Of a stretch of 64,000 bases of DNA, positions 60,890 through 64,000 are shown in pieces. Numbering within the stretch: the first letter of the stretch is position 1; the number at the start of each line of letters is the position of its first letter. The DNA comes from Metellina segmentata. Its lineage: Eukaryota; Arthropoda; Arachnida; Araneae; Tetragnathidae. Under the pieces are notes generated by a model, which made no database searches, was not told the origin of the DNA, and saw only the letters and a list, made by a program, of their open reading frames with translations. The stretch covers positions 103,419,441-103,483,440 of the forward strand of contig OX375874.1 of the NCBI GenBank assembly GCA_947359465.1, in the 5' to 3' direction. Made by a program: the position numbers and the translations under genes.

Positions 60890-62930
60890 AATTCGAAATA
60901 ACTCGTATCTTGTGCTAAATACAATGAACTAAAAGAGTAGAATTTCGTGCATTACAAACAGCCGAAGGAGAATGTCTGAACAATAAAATGCGAAGCACGT
61001 TCAATGCCCATTCCATTAAACTTGAATTCTAATGGACTCGCAATTAATATCTCATAAACCTGCTACTAACCCAGTGACTTTCCAAACAGCTCTCCATAAT
61101 TGCATCGTACAGAAACGAGCCAAGCTAATCCCTTAATAATGAATGGCATCGTGTTAACCATAATTGCCAAGTGCAAACGGAGAGACAATCGCAACACAAC
61201 AGAATCCCCTACCTTCAGCACATCAAAGCAATAAATGCCAGAACCTAGCCGCTCCGACCACAGCGACCACACATGGAGGTACCTCGGACGAAATCAGAAC
61301 TCATGAATGTCCCGTGATAGCGTGTGTGGGAAATAAACATAAAATACTATAGGGGCGAGAAGGCAATTAAGTTGGGCTTGTCTTGTAATACAAGCCGGGA
61401 TAAAGACCGACTCTGCAAAAAGCGTGCTGCCTCGATCTGGATAAGGGGTATCGCCTCACGTTTCCTTGTCGATGTAGATTGATGTAAATCAATTCAGTGG
61501 TGAGACTAATTTTTACGAAATATCTTCTGTTAATGTTAATGGAGTCGAAGGAAGATAGCGGTTCCTCGTTATCGGATGATGTTATCATCAAGATCTGGGG
61601 ATTAAGTTGGAGACCGCAATGAATTGTGACAGTTGGAAATAATAGGTTTGACAAAATCTATCTTTATGGAAGCCGGATCTGTTTTTTTATAAGCACGTAT
61701 ATTTTCTATTATCTTCGAGTAGTGCTGTTTGTAAAGATGAGTTGAAATTGATTTGTAAGAGTTGAAAGATACAGAGTTGATTGAAGGATTTAAATTCTTA
61801 TATAACTTTCACGGATAGTAAGTAATTGTGTAGCTCAATCTCTGCAATTGAATTAATCTTTCAATGTTCAGCAAATTAGAAAGCCCTTTGAATCAGGTTA
61901 TTTAAGAAATACCAAGAAGTATAATGAATGGCATAATCGTGATAAATAACAAGCTGATGGAATGTGATTATTGTAAGAAACGATAAAAAGGAAAAGACAA
62001 AAGAACTTAATCAATTTCCAAATAACATTTTAAAACAGAAGATAAAGTGTTATAAGAAGTACCATAAAATTCCACAATCTCACTCCTACGTATATTTCGT
62101 ACCAATTTTCTCAAATTGACTTACTCAGGTATAAAATAACAACTATTCATTCCTAGGATTGGTGAATACAATGCTTCAGTGTACCTTGAACTAATTTTAT
62201 TTTATTTCATTCCTTGTTTTACAGTTTACAATTTGGGATGGGTACTAATAGGGTAAATAACATTTTTTGCGGGAACATTTCTTTTTCTCCAAATTTTGTT
62301 TTCTATGTGCATATTATAAAATACATGTTAAAATAAATAAATATGAAAAATATATAAATAATAATGAAATGAACAGCGTAAAAGTCAATAAAGTTGTAGA
62401 TTTAATTGAGTCAGAAGCAATCTAGACTTTTTTAAACCTGAGTAAATGGAACTTTAGTTTCAGAACATTTATGTTTCATATGCTGAGCCTGATATACATA
62501 CTATGATAATTATAGTTTACACTGTGACAAGAATAAGACATCTTTTACTAAGAGCCAATAGGTTTCCTCAAAAAATGTCTGCGATAAAAGTAATAACTAG
62601 TTGAATACCATAGGAAAAATATGTACCATTAATGATATTTTTGATACATTTAACTACGTCAATATTTTGTTCATGTTTGTAGTAACGACTTTGATAAAAA
62701 AAATAATTTGTTGAATGTCAAGAAAAAGTCCATGCATGATATTTTTGATAAATTTAACTACGCCAATATTTTTTCTTGTTACGTAGCAATGACATTAAAA
62801 AAATATATTTTTCGAACTAATGATCATATTTCGCTTCATATATCAATTGGGTTAAACTTAATAATTGTACGTTAAAAATACGTTGGGGAAAATATGATAC
62901 TAAAACCCATCACTAACACTTCAAGTGGAT
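60890..62930. other. AT-rich intergenic stretch without recognisable genes
   Basis: 61060-61400 is less AT-rich and has overlapping short frames on both strands with no motif. A duplicated phrase TGATATTTTTGATA(C/A)ATTTAACTACG(T/C)CAATATTTT occurs near 62632 and 62738. Nothing else stands out. Confidence 0.45.
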
Positions 62931-62934
62931 TTGA

Positions 62935-63095
62935 CGATGTATCACGTCCATCAAGATCTGACCAATTTCGTTCATCACGATATATCTCGTCTTCAAGATA
63001 TTACTGCTTTCTTCATGATAAAGATATCAAGATCTGGTCAGTTAGTTTTCTTCGAAGGACGAGTCATTTCTTGCATGGAGACAGGTCAGTTTACT
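62935..63095. repeat. GATATATCTCGTC/TCAAGATCTG motif array
   Basis: ATCACGTCCATCAAGATCTG, ATATATCTCGTCTTCAAGAT and GATATCAAGATCTGGTCAGT are the same units as at 45455-45660. Confidence 0.65.
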
Positions 63096-63162
63096 TCGAA
63101 TGACGAATTATATTTTGTGTTTTAAATATGCTCGGACTAGGACTCGGACTCGGAAGCTCGAA

Positions 63163-64000
63163 GACTACTTATTCAAAAATCATGAAGAACTAAAATTATA
63201 ATGGCCGACATTATTCTATTTGCAATTTACTGTTTCATAAGAGCATTTTTCAGTGCAGGTTCAAAAAAATTCTTAGTTCGTACAGAGGTAAATTCTTGCA
63301 TACTAAGACTCATATTCTTAGTTTATTGAGGAATTCTTTTAAATTAGTCAACCTTTTACAAATAAGCGAAAAAACGCTGCTTCATGAGATCTGTTGTTAT
63401 TGATCGTTCCATTGCACAATTTCCCAAAGTAGGTGATGTTGTTGTCGTGCGGGCCATATATGGCCTAATTGGGGGTGCCATTGCACCGGAGGGTTGGACT
63501 TCTTCATACATGACACATCCGTTTTACAGGAAGGTCCCTTTCACACATCCAATCAATCACACATATCGTAATTTAGATCCCAATCAGAGGCCAATAACCC
63601 CCTGATCAGGTACCCCCAGACGTATTGATTTGGTATGGGAACATGAGGGACTTTGTGACCACGACCTATTTAAAGTGCCCCAGCCACCATTAGCGAACAC
63701 GACGGTCTTTAGCCAGGTCTAAGCGTCGATCCCGCAACAATCGGAATTGCAGGCTCCGACGAGGACAGAACCCACAACCCTTCCGATGCGAGCCCGACGC
63801 TCTACCGACTGAGCTACCGCGGCTCAAAGTAGGCGATGAAGGAATCTTTGGGCAATGACAGCTCCAGGGTAATCATAGGAGGCTTTGAGGAGCAAAGTTG
63901 GGCAGTTAAATGCGAAAATATTGTCGCGATGCTTTAACCATCCAAATGGTTTCACCGAGATACCTTGTCCGTCAAGATATGGACAATTTTACAAATGATG
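63163..64000. repeat. Second copy of the intron-3 block, interrupted by a SINE, continuing off the window
   Basis: 63163-63435 and 63827-64000 together follow 44257-44336 and 45180-45510: GAAGACTACTTATTCAAAAAT, TATAATGGCCGACATTATTC, GAATTCTTTTAAATTAGTCA, CACAATTTCCCAAAGTAGG, CGCGATGCTTTAACCATCCA and CTTGTCCGTCAAGATATGGA. The ~840 bp middle part of the intron-3 copy is missing here. Confidence 0.85.
63436..63826 (-). mobile_element. SINE family B, full length, with target duplication
   Basis: On the minus strand it begins GAGCCGCGGTAGCTCAGTCG + GTAGAGCGTCGGGCTCGCAT, a well-preserved tRNA-like box A, then GGGTTCTGTCCTCG as a degenerate box B. Next comes CTAAAGACCGTCGTGTTCGC and GGTCGTGGTCACAAAGTCCC, the same core as family A. 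The tail differs: GGCACCCCCAATTAGGCCAT + ATATGGCCCGCACGACAACA. Flanking AAAGTAGG(T/C)GATG (63427 and 63827) is a 13-base target duplication. Confidence 0.9.

Noticed and set aside
63755..63826. Functional tRNA gene on the minus strand
   Set aside because: Box A is good, but the anticodon stem and acceptor ends do not pair and box B is degenerate. The sequence continues into a SINE body with a target duplication.

Overview
This is a eukaryotic, AT-rich, repeat-dense window. It holds one recognisable protein gene, a meteorin-like (METRNL/METRN family) secreted factor on the + strand. Four exons are spread over about 34.8 kb (12024-46785) and join in frame to a 294-residue protein with a signal peptide and the ten cysteines expected of the family. 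GT-AG introns of about 14.1 kb, 17.5 kb and 2.2 kb, tRNA-derived SINEs, and many hAT and Tc1/mariner derivatives point to an arthropod-type invertebrate genome. SINE-type tails resembling 'TTGCGCCATAAAACC...AACCAACC' and the large introns make me favour a chelicerate such as a spider, but the sequence alone does not settle the taxon.

Layout. 1-11000: intergenic DNA. It contains a Tc1/mariner-type element (1528-3499) with a 1.1 kb hAT element inserted in it, irregular tandem repeats, a 153 bp hAT MITE, a hAT transposase remnant, a 971 bp hAT element full of ACATCGATG motifs, two SINEs, and a coding-looking minus-strand ORF (10793-11071) cut by a SINE. 11072-12023: probable promoter and 5' UTR of the meteorin-like gene. 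Intron 1 (12131-26226): hAT debris, perfect GTTTACAATTACCCC hairpins, several SINEs (one expanded internally into a 38 bp minisatellite) and further tandem repeats. Intron 2 (26613-44148): a 6-copy ~320 bp array with a kappaB-like palindrome in each unit checked, an 838 bp hAT-like element with an ORF, a truncated Tc1 element, ~300, ~176, 31 and 33 bp arrays, and a nearly perfect 19 x 73 bp array. Intron 3 (44206-46450): start of a sequence block that recurs at 63163-64000.

47000-64000: downstream DNA with more SINEs, three compact Tc1-like elements that keep only the C-terminal half of the transposase, a three-transposon pile-up (59193-60881), a partial coding-looking frame at 51232-51453, and a promoter-like unit at 55192-55472 (perfect palindrome, TATA box, short first exon with a splice donor). 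That unit may be the 5' end of a hAT transposon.

I see no rRNA, CRISPR array or bacterial operon. Only the meteorin-like gene is a confident host gene. Most other open frames are chance frames or pieces of repeats.
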